Assembly: GCF_000002985.6 (NCBI RefSeq)
Contig: NC_003282.8
Location: 11,346,001 to 11,410,000 of the forward strand
Length of the DNA stretch: 64,000 nucleotides
Origin: Caenorhabditis elegans
Lineage: Eukaryota > Nematoda > Chromadorea > Rhabditida > Rhabditidae
Reading direction: 5' to 3'
The notes under the pieces were generated by a model. It had not been told where the DNA came from and made no database searches. It worked only from the letters and a program-made list of their open reading frames with translations. The position numbers were made by a program, and so were the translations under genes. This document shows, one piece after another, positions 23,101 through 36,000 of the stretch. Each line of letters opens with the position of its first letter. The first letter of the stretch is position 1.

Positions 23101-25752
23101 TTGACGATTTTTCAATGAAATTGTGCGCAACCCCTTGGTGTGCAAATTAGTGATTTTTGAGATTCTTTCGGCTGTAAGTCGGTCAGTTTGGCACTTTTTG
23201 GGGTAAATTTTTCGAAAAACGTATTTTTCAGGAAATTTACTCTTCAAAAATATAATTTTTTTTACAAAAAAGTCAAAAATAACTTCAGAAATCGCAAATT
23301 TCTGCATTTTCTCAAAAAAATGACGTTTTTGCTGGAAAAATAAAAAATTTTCCACTACCGAATGGGATTTTATGTTAAATTCGTAATTAGTACATAAATA
23401 CCGAATGCAAGCTGAAAGCACAGTCCTCTACGATCATTTTCAACGAATTTAGTTTATTTAATTTTTGACCTCGAAATTTCAATTTTCCTCTTTTCCTGGA
23501 CCAGTTTTCTGTTGGATAATGAATTTTATGTCCTAATTCTTATTATTTTTGCTATGAGAAGCGAGACAAACTAAAATTTTTTGGTCATGAGTTCCTCGAG
23601 CCCCGTTCCTGAAGTTGTAGGCTTCAGGCCATGCTTAGGAAGCTCAAAAGTTCATTCTTCACCAATTTCTAAAATTTCAAATGCTATCATATTCTCCTTT
23701 TAACGCTGAGTTCAAGTATATACTTTTAATTTTTCAATTCCTACTATGAACAAAGTTACGACGCGTCGAAGTTTGAAAAGTCTTTGCCCGGCCCCCTCCT
23801 TCCCCTCATCCGCCAGTGGTAGTTGTATTATTCAACTCACCTGGGTACCCAACTCTTCCCAAAAATCAACATATTTGAATTATCAGTCATATAGTGGAGA
23901 TATTCTTCTACTCGACACATCGTCACCCCACCATAAACCCCTCAAACATGTCGTCTTTGGCTGTCCACGTGTACATGTACATACAATTGCAATTGTTTTG
24001 AATAATTCTTGCCTGTGGCAACCTTTTTGACTATCCCTACAGTATATTTGATTACTTACATATTTTTGTTCTATTATAGCAGGCCGAAGGCCTGCTATAC
24101 TGGTTCAGGAAGCCACGCAGGCCGTAGGCCTGCGGTGCGAGACCCAAAACATTGCCAATCGCACGTTCGAGGCGAAGCCGAGAACCCGCGCCAGCTAGCG
24201 GACTCGCCCCAACCCAACCTCTACTAGCGGGCCCCATAGGGCCCGCTAGTCAAAAACGAGATTTGTTATAAAATTTCAATACCGTTTCAATTTCCACATT
24301 ATGGTGCCATTGTTGGGTCATTGCATCGTAGGACTTCCAGAATGTTGCCAACCGTCCACCTAATGCTATTGATGAGCCAATTAAGGGAGCACGGTGCCAT
24401 GCAGGAACAAATTGATCGGAGATCCTAGCGGCAAGTACATCGGCTCCTGGTTGCGGAGATCCAAGACTAGTCAATGAGGATATTTGAACAGGATGTTGGA
24501 AATATTGAATAGCAAATTGTGATGGCTCCTCTTCATTCCATTTAACATTTCGGATCCAGTCTCCTTGAAGACTTCCAACACCTCCAAGCACCTCAGATGT
24601 TTCGTGATTCCATATAACCACTTGTCCATCACAGCCAGATGAAATTACAAGACGATCATCAGCTTTGTTCCTGTATTAATATTTTTCGTAATTTTTATAT
24701 AGTTTTTTGTACAAAAATAAATTGTCTAGCTCAATTTTTATTATATAATCAACAAACTTTTAAATAAAAACTTACCAGTCAACACTCGTAATTCCCATAT
24801 TATGATGTCTGTATTCTTTAACTGGTGTTGAAGTGAATCTCGAATCCCATTTCTGAATAACAGAGGCGTGTTGAGATTGGCTGGAAACTATAAGTTGTGA
24901 GGCGTCCGAAGGATTCCAAGAGAGCGAAGACCAATCACAGCCAGGAATCTGCAAATAGAACTTTAATAGCCACCAGGCAATTGAAAATCCAACCTCTGCG
25001 AATTCTAACACCGGCGATCCATTTCTTCTCAAATCCCAAAAACTGACTCTTCTGGACGATATGGAAGCAAACACAGACTCGTTCTTCAAGTTCCAGCGAA
25101 GAAGTTTCACTTGATCTGGGAAATTTGGCGAACCGGGAGAGAATGGTGTTTTCAGATTTGCGCAATCCCAGAGAAGAATTTGTCCTGAGCCTCCACCAGA
25201 AGCCATCCATCTTAAAAATTATTTTTTTGAATTGTTCTTGTAAACTTTCATTTCATACCTGCCGTCCCTGGAAACATCAATAGTGAGAACATGCCCATGA
25301 TGATCTCTTCGAGAAAGAAGAACTTCTAGTGATTGATTCTTGATAAATTTATCAGCATCAAAAAATACCACAGTTCCGTCCTCTGTACCGCCAGCAATTA
25401 TTCCGTTCGGATGTGCATCGGAACACAGAGAAGTCCAGGCTAATTCATTGAATCTAAAATTATGAAATACACTATACCGCTTCACATTATAATTCTCACC
25501 GATAATTAGTGGCATGCGACACATTCGGGGCCAAATTCGATTTTTCATATATCTCACTTGCTGGCAAAAAATCGATCTTTGGTTCGATTGATGTTGCAGT
25601 CGGGTCAAAAAACTGAGCGAAATCAGCAACAATTAAGCCCTGAAAATTTGATTTATTTCAATTATAGACGAAGATTGATTAATTACCTTTTTCTGAATTC
25701 CACGTGGACTCCAGACAAATACGCCGGAACGTGAGTAGAGCTTCGAGCTCAT
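20112..25752 (-). CDS. sec-31: SEC31, outer COPII coat subunit
   Basis: Fifteen exons join in frame: 25687-25752, 25500-25639, 25259-25453, 24994-25210, 24776-24948, 24283-24670, 22429-22523, 21911-22383, 21609-21863, 21407-21561, 21102-21359, 20903-21055, 20612-20852, 20297-20565 and 20112-20249. The product is about 1071 aa. Order: seven-blade WD40 propeller (to about 390; for example HHGHVLTIDVSRDG and SVFASISSRRVSFWDLR), alpha-solenoid (about 395-750), Pro/Gln/Asn-rich linker that in this family stimulates Sar1 GTPase through Sec23 (about 760-950), and a C-terminal helical domain. SEC31 pairs with SEC13 to form the outer cage of ER-exit vesicles. Intron 4 is 45 nt, in frame and stop-free. 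Intron 6 is 1.76 kb and repeat-rich. cbd-1 is divergent on the other side. Confidence 0.93.
22524..24282 (-). other. sec-31 intron 6, 1.76 kb, repeat-bearing
   Basis: An unusually long intron for this gene. The exons on either side are both phase 0 and join cleanly, so no coding is missing. It contains AT-rich sequence with scattered CACTTTTT/AAAAAGTG motifs and, at its minus-strand start, the GC-rich hairpin cluster at 24075-24250. Confidence 0.6.
24075..24250. repeat. GC-rich cluster of short perfect hairpins
   Basis: Four hairpins lie within 176 bp. 24075-24099 has an 11-bp stem and GAA loop. 24116-24134 has an 8-bp stem and GTA loop. 24165-24185 is GTTC/GAAC plus GGC-GAA-GCC with internal mismatches. 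24223-24250 has a perfect 12-bp stem with CATA loop. The block is far richer in G+C than its intron. It resembles a mobile or structured-RNA repeat rather than unique intron sequence. Confidence 0.65.
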
Positions 25753-26993
25753 CGATCGTGTTCCGTTTAATGAGCAATTGTTGTAACTTTAGCTGTAACG
25801 TTGACGTGGATGAATGAGAGCAGCTGAACAGGGAGTAAGTGCGCTCCTTTGCACTCGAACAAATAGGAGGAAGTGAAAGTTTTTAAAAGAGTAGTCTTGA
25901 TGTAATTCAGACAGCTAGAAACACCGATATCGAACGGAAAAGAAAAATGGCAGAATGAATGTTCCTTAGAATGTTCCGCATATAAAAATTGGGACTCCCA
26001 ATTTGGGAGGAGTAATTCAAAATATTTCAATATCAAAAAGTGAACTCATCGCACCAATTTTCGAAAAAATAGAAGCTTCTTATTTAAAAATGTTTAAGAA
26101 AAATATCAAAAAGAAAATAAAACACTAATTGTTATATGTTTAAGAAATCAGACAATGTTTTTTCAAGTTATGTCGCGCGGACAGAGAAAACAGAGAATAC
26201 ACAAATTCTACTAATAGCTATTGAAAGAAGCGAGGAAAAAAGTTCATTAAAAACCTTAATTTCGCTATTCCCGAAGGAAAACGAAACGATGATTTTAAAA
26301 ATCAAAAAAAAAATTGATTTTCCGTGGATCTGCAAAACGACGTGAAGTGTCTTTGCGTACTTTTGCATACCGTAGTCAAGTAAGCCGCTAATGTCCAAAC
26401 TTTCTATTTAAAGTTATAATTATTTAAACCGACTATGAATTTTTAGAAGTTAATTTTTTTGTTTCAGAAAATTAACAAAAAATTGGATGCAATTAAAATT
26501 AAATCAACCAAAAAAACATATTTTGGAAAATGGAAACGGTTGGTATTAAAGGATCATGTATGTTGTTAGTTGGGTCTCGCCACGATTGCTAACTAATACC
26601 GTACTCTGTTATTTTTGGGCCGCACAATTCTTTAGTTTTTCTTAATTTTGAAAATATCTTGAATTTTCTCATAATATTTTGTTTGTTTTCATTAATTTTA
26701 TGATCTAAAATTAATTTTTAAAGAATAAAATTGAGCAAATGTATGCCAATACCCATTTCAGACATGTAAAAGTGCAGTAGATCAAAAATTATTTGACCCC
26801 AGTTTTAGGCTCGAGCGGGAAATTTTTTGGATTGAGTTTTCAACCTCGAATGTTCCATTTCATTCCTTCTTCATTAGCTCTAATTTTTATTAGTTTCTCC
26901 TGAAATGGCGACCATTTTGAACCTTTTCTGTTTTTATTTCGTAAAACTTTTAAGTTAAAATATTCATCCTCTAACTGTTATCAATTTCAGGCG
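25753..26993. promoter_or_regulatory. Shared upstream region of sec-31 and cbd-1
   Basis: 1.24 kb between two divergent start codons. It is AT-rich; no specific factor site could be assigned. A GGGTCTCGCCACGA motif near 26572 belongs to a dispersed worm repeat. Confidence 0.45.
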
Positions 26994-29900
26994 ATGGGGC
27001 CACAGCTAGCCACCGTCTCGCTGCTTCTACTAACATTTTGTGAGTTTCTGCCTCTTTCTTTTCAATCAAATATTTTTATTTTCCAGTTTCGAATTCTATT
27101 CAATACCCGCACTCACCAGCAGCCACAGAATGCCCTGCATACTTCAACGGAAACATAGCAGGAAATGCATGCAGTCGGGAGGTAAACCAGTAGCCCTCCG
27201 TTTCAAATATAATTCTTTATTTTCAGTACTCGATATGTGTGAACGGAGTCAGGCAAGCAGCCACCTGCAGCGATGATTCTGTCTTCTACGAAGACGAATG
27301 TGTGCCAGTCGACGAATCTCCAGAATGTCGAGTAGATGAAAACACTGAAGAAGATGACACCCCATATGCGGAATTCGACTGCACATCGAAACAGGATGGC
27401 ATCTACTCCATTGGCTGCTCTAACCAGTTTATCAGCTGCGTCGCCGGCGGAGCCTACATGGCGAAATGTCCTGATAGCTTGGTCTTTAACGAAAGAACCC
27501 AAGATTGTCGTGAATCTTGCGACGAAGTGAAACAGGACACAACTACTGCACCACAAGTCTACGAAGATGGTGAAGAAGGATACGGAGAAGCTTCCGGTGA
27601 GATTGCTGGAGATTACGAACGTCAACCGTCGAACGAGCAGCCGGATTCAATTGACTTCGATTGCAACGGTCTGGAAGACGGAAACTACGCCGACGGTTGC
27701 AATGACGTATTCTACTCATGCAGCAACAACATGGTGTTCCAGAGATACTGTCCACCGGGAACAGTTTTCAATATCAATCAACGTAAGTGCACGTGATCGA
27801 GTATTATGTTAATTTCTTCGTTTTTCAGAGTCCTGCGATTTCCAATGCACGACCGATGATCCAACGACCACTGTATCGTACTCAACTTCTACAATCACAA
27901 CACCGCAAGAAGATGACAGTGAATACAGCTCAACAACTTCCGCTGATGTCATCTCAACAACAACAACACCTTCAATTGATGCTATTGAGACAACTACGAC
28001 TGGATTTGATGCCGTGACAACGACAACAACGACGCAAACTCCGTTCGTTTGTCAGGAGGGACAAGTCAACTCCTTCGGGATGTGTTCGTCACGATTCAAT
28101 CGTTGTCAGAACAACTCGGTGCGTTCAAAGCAATGTCCAGTCAACACTCTCTTCGAGTCCTCTCTCGTTATGTGCGTGTTCGATTTGCCACAATGTCAAC
28201 CAATCACTGTTCCCGCCGCTCCTGCGTACAACTCTTACGGGCCTCCATCGGATACCATCGTCAGTCCATTTGATGAGAACGTTCGTCTGAAACCAAAATT
28301 CGACAGAAGGCGTAAGTATCATCATGGGAAGCCGAGTTACGGACCGGTAAATGGAAACTCGTATCTTGAGAATCCATTCTTCATCCCTCGACACCGTGGA
28401 GGCAGCCACAGAGATCATCGCCGCTATGGTTATGGACGTAAGTTAGGATTAGTCTTTTCTTTGTGATAATTTTGATACTTCAGCGGCCATTGATTCTCCA
28501 TTCTCAACCGCTTTCCGTGGTCGTGCTGCACTTAGCGATCAATTCAAAGACTACCGCCGTGCAAGAATGGGAAAGATCCAAGGAGATGCCAGGAAGGTTG
28601 ATGGAAACAAACGTTTCTTGATTGATGATGAGTTCGAAGGGCCAAACGCGAAGTTTGTTGAATCTAACATTGAGCAAGTATTCCCGAAGAATCGTCATTC
28701 AAAAAAACAGTTGGGACCACATGAGGATCCAGACGGCTATGACGACGAGAAAACGTTCGACGCAAAAGATTTGTTCGGAGCCACGAGAAGGAAGCGTTCA
28801 GCCTACTACGGAACTGAACAATCTGTATATGGACAGCAGTCTGCACAAATATCTGCTCGACAAGCTCAAGTAAACAAGGACTGTCAACAATACACTACTC
28901 CCACTTTCCTTACATTCGGCGACTGTTTCGATCAGTTCATTTTCTGCTCTGGAAACGGAATCAATCGTATGGCAGCTTGTCCAATTGGAGAAACATTCGA
29001 CAAAACTCTTCGTTCTTGCTCAGAAACGTGCGGTGTTTCAACAACAATAGTCGCTGTCACAATCGGAACACAGACTTCAGACGATTTATCTGCACCTTCT
29101 GAGTACATTGAGAATGACGGCGTCACTACTCAATCAACATGGAATGATCAACCATCAACCACTCAGGCTCCAAATTCATACGAATCTTACACCACCCAAT
29201 ACTCTTCAAATGACGTGCCATCGACTTCAGCTGCTCCCATTGGGGATCGTTGTTCATTGGACGCATCAGGCCTTTTCTCACTTGGATGCTCGCAAAAATA
29301 CATTCAATGTTCTAATGGAGCAGCAATTGTGCGTCGTTGTGGAGAATCGTTGTATTTCAATGAGGCCACACAAGAGTGTACTTACAGAGATGAAGTTCCA
29401 GAGTGTAAGCTTTAGTCTAAGCTGAGGTTTATATCAACTTGATAATTTTCAGGCGGATCCCAAGGATCTACAAGTTCACCTGTTATCACTACACCAGGCC
29501 AGGATCAGTCATCGAACTACTACGGAATCCCATCGGATGATGTCCCATCCACCACACAAACGCCGGTTGGAGATCGATGCGCTTATGTTGCTTCTGGGCT
29601 TTTTGATCTAGGTTGCTCGCAAAAGTACATCCAGTGCTCGGATAGTGCTGCATCTGTGAGAGAATGTGAAGGGTCTCTGTATTTCGATGAACGAAGCCAA
29701 AGTTGCCGTTTCAGAGACGAAGTGTTCAAATGTGAGTTTTAACTTTGTTTGAAAATATTATGAAAGTTACAATTTCAGGCCAAACAGCAGACGTAAGTTC
29801 TTCGTCGACTGTTCCGTATTTGGACTTCACAACTACTCCAGCATCGCCATCAGAGGATGAGCCAACAACGTATGAACCTTCCGTGGCACCGTACATTCCG

Positions 29901-31369
29901 TCGGTTACTGTCAACCCAGTTGATACCTGCACAAGTCTCTCAGATGGAACTCATGGAACGGGATGCTCATCGTTTTACTTCGTCTGTTCACATGGACGCC
30001 TTATCAGTTCGGGTAACTGCCAGCTGGGTGAAGGTTACGATCCATCAGTACAAGGTTGCCGGACTTTCAGTGAAATTCCAGCTCGAGCTTGTGATGAGCA
30101 GGAAGTTACGACAGGTATCAAATTTCAATATTTCTTAAGCTTCAATCCTCTAATTATTTCAGATGCTGGTCTTGTTCAGTTAATGCCGTACAAGACATTA
30201 GAAGAGGTTCTTACGACAACTGAGGCTGCTACTACAGTTGCAAATGACGGGCCAACGGACACCTACATCACTGGCTCCACTAAATATTCTACAACAGACA
30301 GCGGTGAATACACTATTCCATACGGAGATGAAACCACGTCTACTAGATCCTATGACCGAGCCGATAATGACAGCGAAGACGAAGAAGAGGATGACGTGGA
30401 GCACGACCAAAAATGCACCGTTGGATCACGTACCCCCGTTGGATTCTGCGTTCGCACATACCTGGAATGTACCGACGCCGGAAACGTTGAGAAATTGTGC
30501 AGGATTGGGAAACTCTTCGATTCTCACTCTAACAGATGCGTTCCTAGAATCGGTTGTGGAAAGGAGGCTATTCGTGATGCTATCAAGGATGTGAGTTGAT
30601 TATTAAGCTAGTATCTCACAAATTACTGAATTTCAGATGATTGCAACAACGCCCGCTCCTGCTCAACCAAAGCAGTTTGAAGGACGATGTGCACATGTGG
30701 ACGGGGAAGCTGTCTTTTCTATTGGTGTCTGCAGCAGCAAATATCTCAGATGCTCGTACGGTGCTTCAAAACTTCAACAATGTTCCGAAGATCGTGTTTT
30801 TTCAAATGACAAGTTGGAGTGTATCGTTAGAGAATCTGTATCCGCGTGTACTGTTCCGAAAAATCCGTCCATCAAGAAGTACTACACCAGTAATGATCAG
30901 TCCGCTTTTTGTGATGGAAAGGAAGATGGCCTTTACAGAAACGAAAGAGATTGTTCGGCAATTCTTCAGGTATTTTTAACGAATGTTTTCAAACTTAAAC
31001 GAAATTTTTCAGTGCTTCGGAGGAGAACTGTTCGAACATCCATCATGTCAATCCAGCCTTGCATTCAATCAATTGACCGGCAAATGCGACTACCCACAAA
31101 AAGTCAGTGGATGCGAGAACCATGGTCAAACCAATGGAGAATGCTCCGAACATGGATCTTTCATCGCTGATGCCAATAACTGCGAAGTTTTCTATCGATG
31201 CGTGTGGGGACGAAAGGTTGTGATGACGTGCCCATCGGGAACCGTGTTCAATCCATTGTTGTCCGTTTGCGATTGGCCAAGCGCAGTACCATCTTGTTCT
31301 GGCCAAGCGTCTGACAGCAACTCTTCATACGGCAGTTCGACGTACAATGATGATAAATCGGGATATTGA
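26994..31369 (+). CDS. cbd-1: Secreted protein with twelve chitin-binding (peritrophin-A) domains
   Basis: Ten exons (26994-27039, 27087-27181, 27227-27782, 27829-28437, 28484-29404, 29453-29731, 29779-30114, 30163-30590, 30637-30969, 31013-31369) encode 1319 aa, the length I recall for CBD-1. A signal peptide (MGPQLATVSLLLLTF) is followed by twelve six-cysteine type-2 chitin-binding domains, four before and eight after a linker. Thr/Ser-rich spacers lie between them, the first especially rich in Thr and probably O-glycosylated. CBD-1 is a component of the oocyte vitelline/outer eggshell layer, needed to recruit other shell proteins and for egg activation. A dibasic RRKR at residues 537-540 could be a proprotein-convertase site. 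The acceptor lies only three bases before the ATG, leaving an extremely short leader after trans-splicing. Confidence 0.93.
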
Positions 31370-32173
31370 TAAGTTGTTCTAAACACCCCCATTCCGCAAA
31401 CTAATCTAATCTTTACATGTACTAACTTTATTGCATTTGATCTCTTGAGCTAATCAGCTATTATTCAGCATCATTCCCTTCCCATTTTTCTCTACCCCAT
31501 ACACCCAAGTTTTCATGTTGTCATAATAATCTGATTTATTTGCATGCTCAACGATACCTTGAAGTTTAAAATTTTGTTAAATAAATCGTGCGAGCCCCAA
31601 CTGTTCCAAAATAAAATGCAATCCTGTACCGATTCGAACCCCACAAAAGTTATAATAGATGTTTCCGTAAAAAATGCCGCTGTAAATGTGAAAGGGACGC
31701 AATTCATCTGAATGATTCTCTCGTATCAATCAATGATTGTTTGATATTCTTCTGAACAGTGTTCTACAAAAATGAAAGTAAACATTTTATAAATTTTACA
31801 GAAATTTGTAGTATCATTGAAAAGAAAACAATTGCTGAAAATAGAAGTTGACAAAATTGCTATTTGTTTCAGAGAGTTTTAGACGTATATTAATTTCAAG
31901 AAAATAATTTGAAGTTGAAAACTGAAAAGCTTGTGTGATTTGAAATGCAATTTCCAATTTTAGTTATTTTCCAGAAATCCCCTGAAAAATTTTCCTTGTA
32001 AACTTTCCATTTTGTGATCATTCAATCCATCTTCTTCACTTTCTTTATTCAACTTGCACCCAAGGGGGCACATTCTTTTGACTCACACCAATCTTTTGAC
32101 TTTTTCTAACTTTTTTCTCTCAAAATTGTTTCCGGTTTTGTCGTTCCATTTGGATGTCTCTATGGAGTGTCGT
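31370..32173. other. cbd-1 3' region, no gene seen
   Basis: The cbd-1 3' UTR lies at the left (AATAAA-type sequences near 31577 and 31608). No gene is visible in the remainder. Confidence 0.5.
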
Positions 32174-32627
32174 TCATTGTACTTTTTTGTTTTTCAAATA
32201 ATACTTCAACATTTTTTGATAAAAAATATTAACAAAGTTTCCGATGTACATTGCGAATGTTTCAAGTGCCAAAACATCAAACATATCACAAATTGTATCT
32301 TCGTCGCAATCAATCTTATTGAAGAAAATAGAAAGCTCTGGATGATGACCTATTTCAAGAACATGATCCAAAAATTGTCTCACTCCAAGTCCTGGATTGG
32401 TCCAAGTTTGTCCTTCACTAGTCTTCAGAATGAATTCACGTTTACCAGGTTGTTCAAGGACTTGGTTTATATCAAATGAGAAGAACGCGGACGCAACAAA
32501 GTTATTCCTATCGGCCCGAATATAAAATCGTATATTGTCTTCTAAACCCACCAGAACATCTCTCATTTTTATATTCAAATTCTCAACATGATTTTTTGCC
32601 GTTTGAGAAATGAGAGCGAATCCAATT
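32174..32627 (-). pseudogene. F-box/FBA-type worm protein, C-terminal exon without its F-box exon
   Basis: A long frame runs from an acceptor (CAG at 32628-32630) to the stop at 32174, about 150 residues. It starts IGFALISQTAKNHVENLN, which resembles the second half of worm F-box motifs (FSL.SK.AKN). A mixed beta/alpha region follows, ending in a hydrophobic tail, like the F-box-associated domains expanded in Caenorhabditis. The usual first exon encoding MSFPLLRLP-type F-box sequence is not visible within 2 kb upstream, and the start-codon-proximal part falls at a repeat (about 32785-33038). It may be a remnant or have a distant first exon. Such genes act as SCF ubiquitin-ligase adaptors. Family assignment is by appearance only. 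Confidence 0.4.
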
Positions 32628-32784
32628 CTGAAACAAGAAACTTTTTTTTTGCCTCCGGATAGAAATGATGTTAATTCTCATATGTAGAATAAAATGTATC
32701 TATTCTCTCGTGCTCTCTCACCCCACCAGTTGTCGATGGCCATGATCGAGTGCACTCGATAAAAAGAAACGGAGAGGCAGTATA

Positions 32785-33038
32785 GAACTGACCTCTCACA
32801 GGTGCAAGACTAATTTTCAAAAGCCCCATAACTTCGGAACAGTTACCAAATTTTATGGAAAACTTTTAAACCAATACAACCGTTTAAACCAATACATTAT
32901 TTTCTAATACTTTATCCTCTATTAGAACAATTTTTGAGAAGTTTATCCAAAAATTACAAATTCGTTGAAGTTTCCTCATAGTCAAAAAAAAGGTGCAAGA
33001 CTATTAGAGACTGCAATACTAATAGAAGAAATACGGTA
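32785..33038. mobile_element. Small TIR element, copy A (GTGCAAGACTAAT family)
   Basis: About 250 bp. The right end contains TACCGTATTTCTTCTATTAG (read on minus) and TTGCA; the left end begins near GGTGCAAGACTAAT. The interior is clearly homologous, in opposite orientation, to copy B at 43223-43475 (shared blocks AACAGTTACCAA/AAAAGTTACCAA, TTATCCAAAAA and TTTCCTCATAGT). The left end looks truncated relative to copy B. No coding capacity. Confidence 0.65.
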
Positions 33039-36000
33039 GTTCCACTTTAATATTGGCAGCTATAATTATTTTACAAACGGCGTTTCTGCGACACAATAAT
33101 ATTTGGTTATTAGTGTGTCGTCAGGCGTATTTTGTCGAGCAACGTCTAATGATGCGTGACGTCATAACAAACTGGTGTCCCCATTTTTATAGGTCAAAGT
33201 GTCACACAAAAAACGGTGGAGGGTTTAAGAAGTTTTGGAAAACGGATAAACACAAAATTTCAGAAACTTACAATTCGGTTAAAGGCATTCTTCGAAGAAC
33301 GTAATTCAGAGATTTCTCAGGTAGATTGAGCAGAGGAAAGATGCTCATTGTGTCAGAATAGGAGAACAGTGACTGTGTTACAATATTGAATGGAAGAGGG
33401 AGACTTATGATCTAACCCCATTATTATCCTATTTTCAGATCTTTCTTGCTTTTTCTCTTATCCTCTGCTTCTCTCGTAATGCCCACTCGAGTAGACAACG
33501 CGTTGAATCACTATAAAATTAGGAAGAACTGGGTCAAAGGCCACCTTTACGTTCATATTTATTGAAGGGGAATATTTTATTCAGTCAAAATGATGTTATA
33601 TATCTTAAAAATATTAACACACAAGAGCCTAATAGCTTGCCGACACCGCCTGTAAATCACGAAGGCAGCTTTCAATCACTCACAACGAAATCACAACGAA
33701 TGCATAAAAAACCATGCAACGAGATGGTTTAATTTAGCTCTCGAAATGATAAACGAAATTATAAAAAAAGAGGACTTATAGATATCTATTATTATCTAGA
33801 AACTCGTATATGGTTTCACTTTTGACAAATAGTAATTTCCCTCAATTTTCCCTCGAAAGTTGTAGAACATCATGCACCCTTTTCCTTTGTTTATTTGTTT
33901 CATCGTTTTCTATTTCTGATTCTCACATTTACTAAAATTAACTTCAATTGTCCTTGCCACAAAGTTTTCGTACGGACTTTTTCTCATTCCTTACGCGATC
34001 ATCGACCCATTTTATTGCTGGCAAAGAACTTTGATTATTTGTATATTCTACTGAGATAACTTTCAAACTTTCAGTATAACTGTGTCCAATCATTGTTGTT
34101 GTGTTTTTGCTACAGAATAAATACAATTTGAAAGGCTTGAAGGAGAATATGCTTTGATCAATTTCAAATGAAAGCTCTTCCGTGGTTGCTTTTCGAAATA
34201 ATATTAGTGATCCGGAAACGTCAGATTTCCGTGAGTGATGACACTATGTTCCAGATATAAATAATCCAAACGTCGAATGATCAAAGAGTGAGTGGAATCT
34301 AGTTATTCAGAGTGACTGGCAGCTGAAATTATACCTGAACTTTTCTGATTCTGGAATTGGTACGTATTTGGAATACTTTAAATGTCGTCTGATCAGTTTT
34401 AAGGTCACCATTCTAGTCTCCGTTTTACATTTTTATCTGACTATGAGTTCTGCCAAAATTACTAGCTTTTCATATTTTTCTCGCCGAATACAAATATTTA
34501 ACTCTGCCAAAATTAAACATTTGGGTTTTCACAGTTGAAATTTGCATTCTTAATCGATTTCCATTTTTTTGTCTTATTTCTGAATTTTAGACTATTTTTG
34601 GAAATGTTAAAGCAAAACTTCATTCACACGTCCTCCAGCGTTTCCCAGTCAGGGCTTTCAAACAGAATATGTCACCCGCCTCAAGACGTCTTTATTTCAA
34701 AGTAAACAAATTATTGTCTTACAAAATTCAAATTGGTGTAAGAAAAATTGTATCCAGGTGAGAGCCGTAATCTTACTATAAACCTTCAACCTTCCAGAAA
34801 CTTGAAAATGCAAGGCGTCATACATATAAATTCTAAATCAAAATGAGTTTGTTAATATAGTCTGTGTGGTATTAGAGTTTTGAGGATTTGATGTAAAGAG
34901 CACAAATCACATTGAAAAAGAGCAAATATCACATGAAAAGAAATTGAATTTAGATGGAGAAAGTTCATAATTTCAAAAGTCCCTTTTGGATAGGTTGAAT
35001 GAGATATTAATGATTCAAAAATGGATCAGCTAGGCGATTCGAGTCATTTATATTTTCCATTCATTGAGTTGTTTTCTAATATTCTAGAAAAAGTACAGAA
35101 GAACAACTATTGATAGATAATTTAATTCGTTCTCATTTATCTCCTTTTCTTCTTTTTTCCAGTCCTCCCTCACATCATTTTCGTTGTTTTGGACCGCAGG
35201 TGGTCCGCTTCTGAAAGGCGTATCAATTAGATATTTCTTCATTTTCTTCTCATTCTGATGCTCCATATAACATTTTGTAGTTCTTCCTCTATGAAAAGGA
35301 GAAGCGGACGTGCATTTGACACTGAAAAATATTCGAGCAGAAAACCAAATAAAAGTGAATGTACTTCAAAGAAGATCTAGTATGTCATCGTTTCAAAAGT
35401 TTCAAAGGTTCATGTCAAACTTGAATTTATTAGACAAACTATAATATGAATGCAGTTGTCCCTTTAATAAGTTTCCAATTTTCAATTGTTTACCAGCCCA
35501 GATATAAATAAAAAACACAGTTTCTTAAAAGTAGGGCGTTTGCAAAAGAATTTTGCAGTGCATTACAGTAGGTTCGGAACTCCAAATACTGCCTAGCTAG
35601 GTTCCACTAAATTTTTACTCTATTCAAGCAAATTTCAGACATTTAGAAAGGCAGCTGAAACTCGAATATCGTAAACTATACTTGAAATTGTCTTCTATTT
35701 GATCCTTAAACAATCCTTAAACAGACTGGCGCGAAATTTTTTACATGATTCTTGGTGAAAGGTATCTACACATGTTTCAAAACCTGCTAAACCAAAACAT
35801 TCTGAATTTTTTGTAAAGCTCATTTTGGAGTTTTTACATTTCATTTTCTTGTGACGTTTGGTGGTAAATCAACTATTCTTTAAAATTCTCACAACTTTTC
35901 CGAAATAAAATGTATTTAAATTCTTTCCAAAATCTATCCACTATCCCTTTTGTAGCATTCCACCCATTCTCAACGCCCTCTTTTTTGTTCTTTTACTTCC

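Noticed and set aside
23746-24227. Plus-strand frames opposite the sec-31 intron
   Set aside because: They overlap the hairpin cluster and lack splice or domain support.
27336-28273. Alternative-frame ORFs over cbd-1 exons
   Set aside because: They lack cysteine patterning, whereas the spliced main frame gives twelve regular chitin-binding domains.
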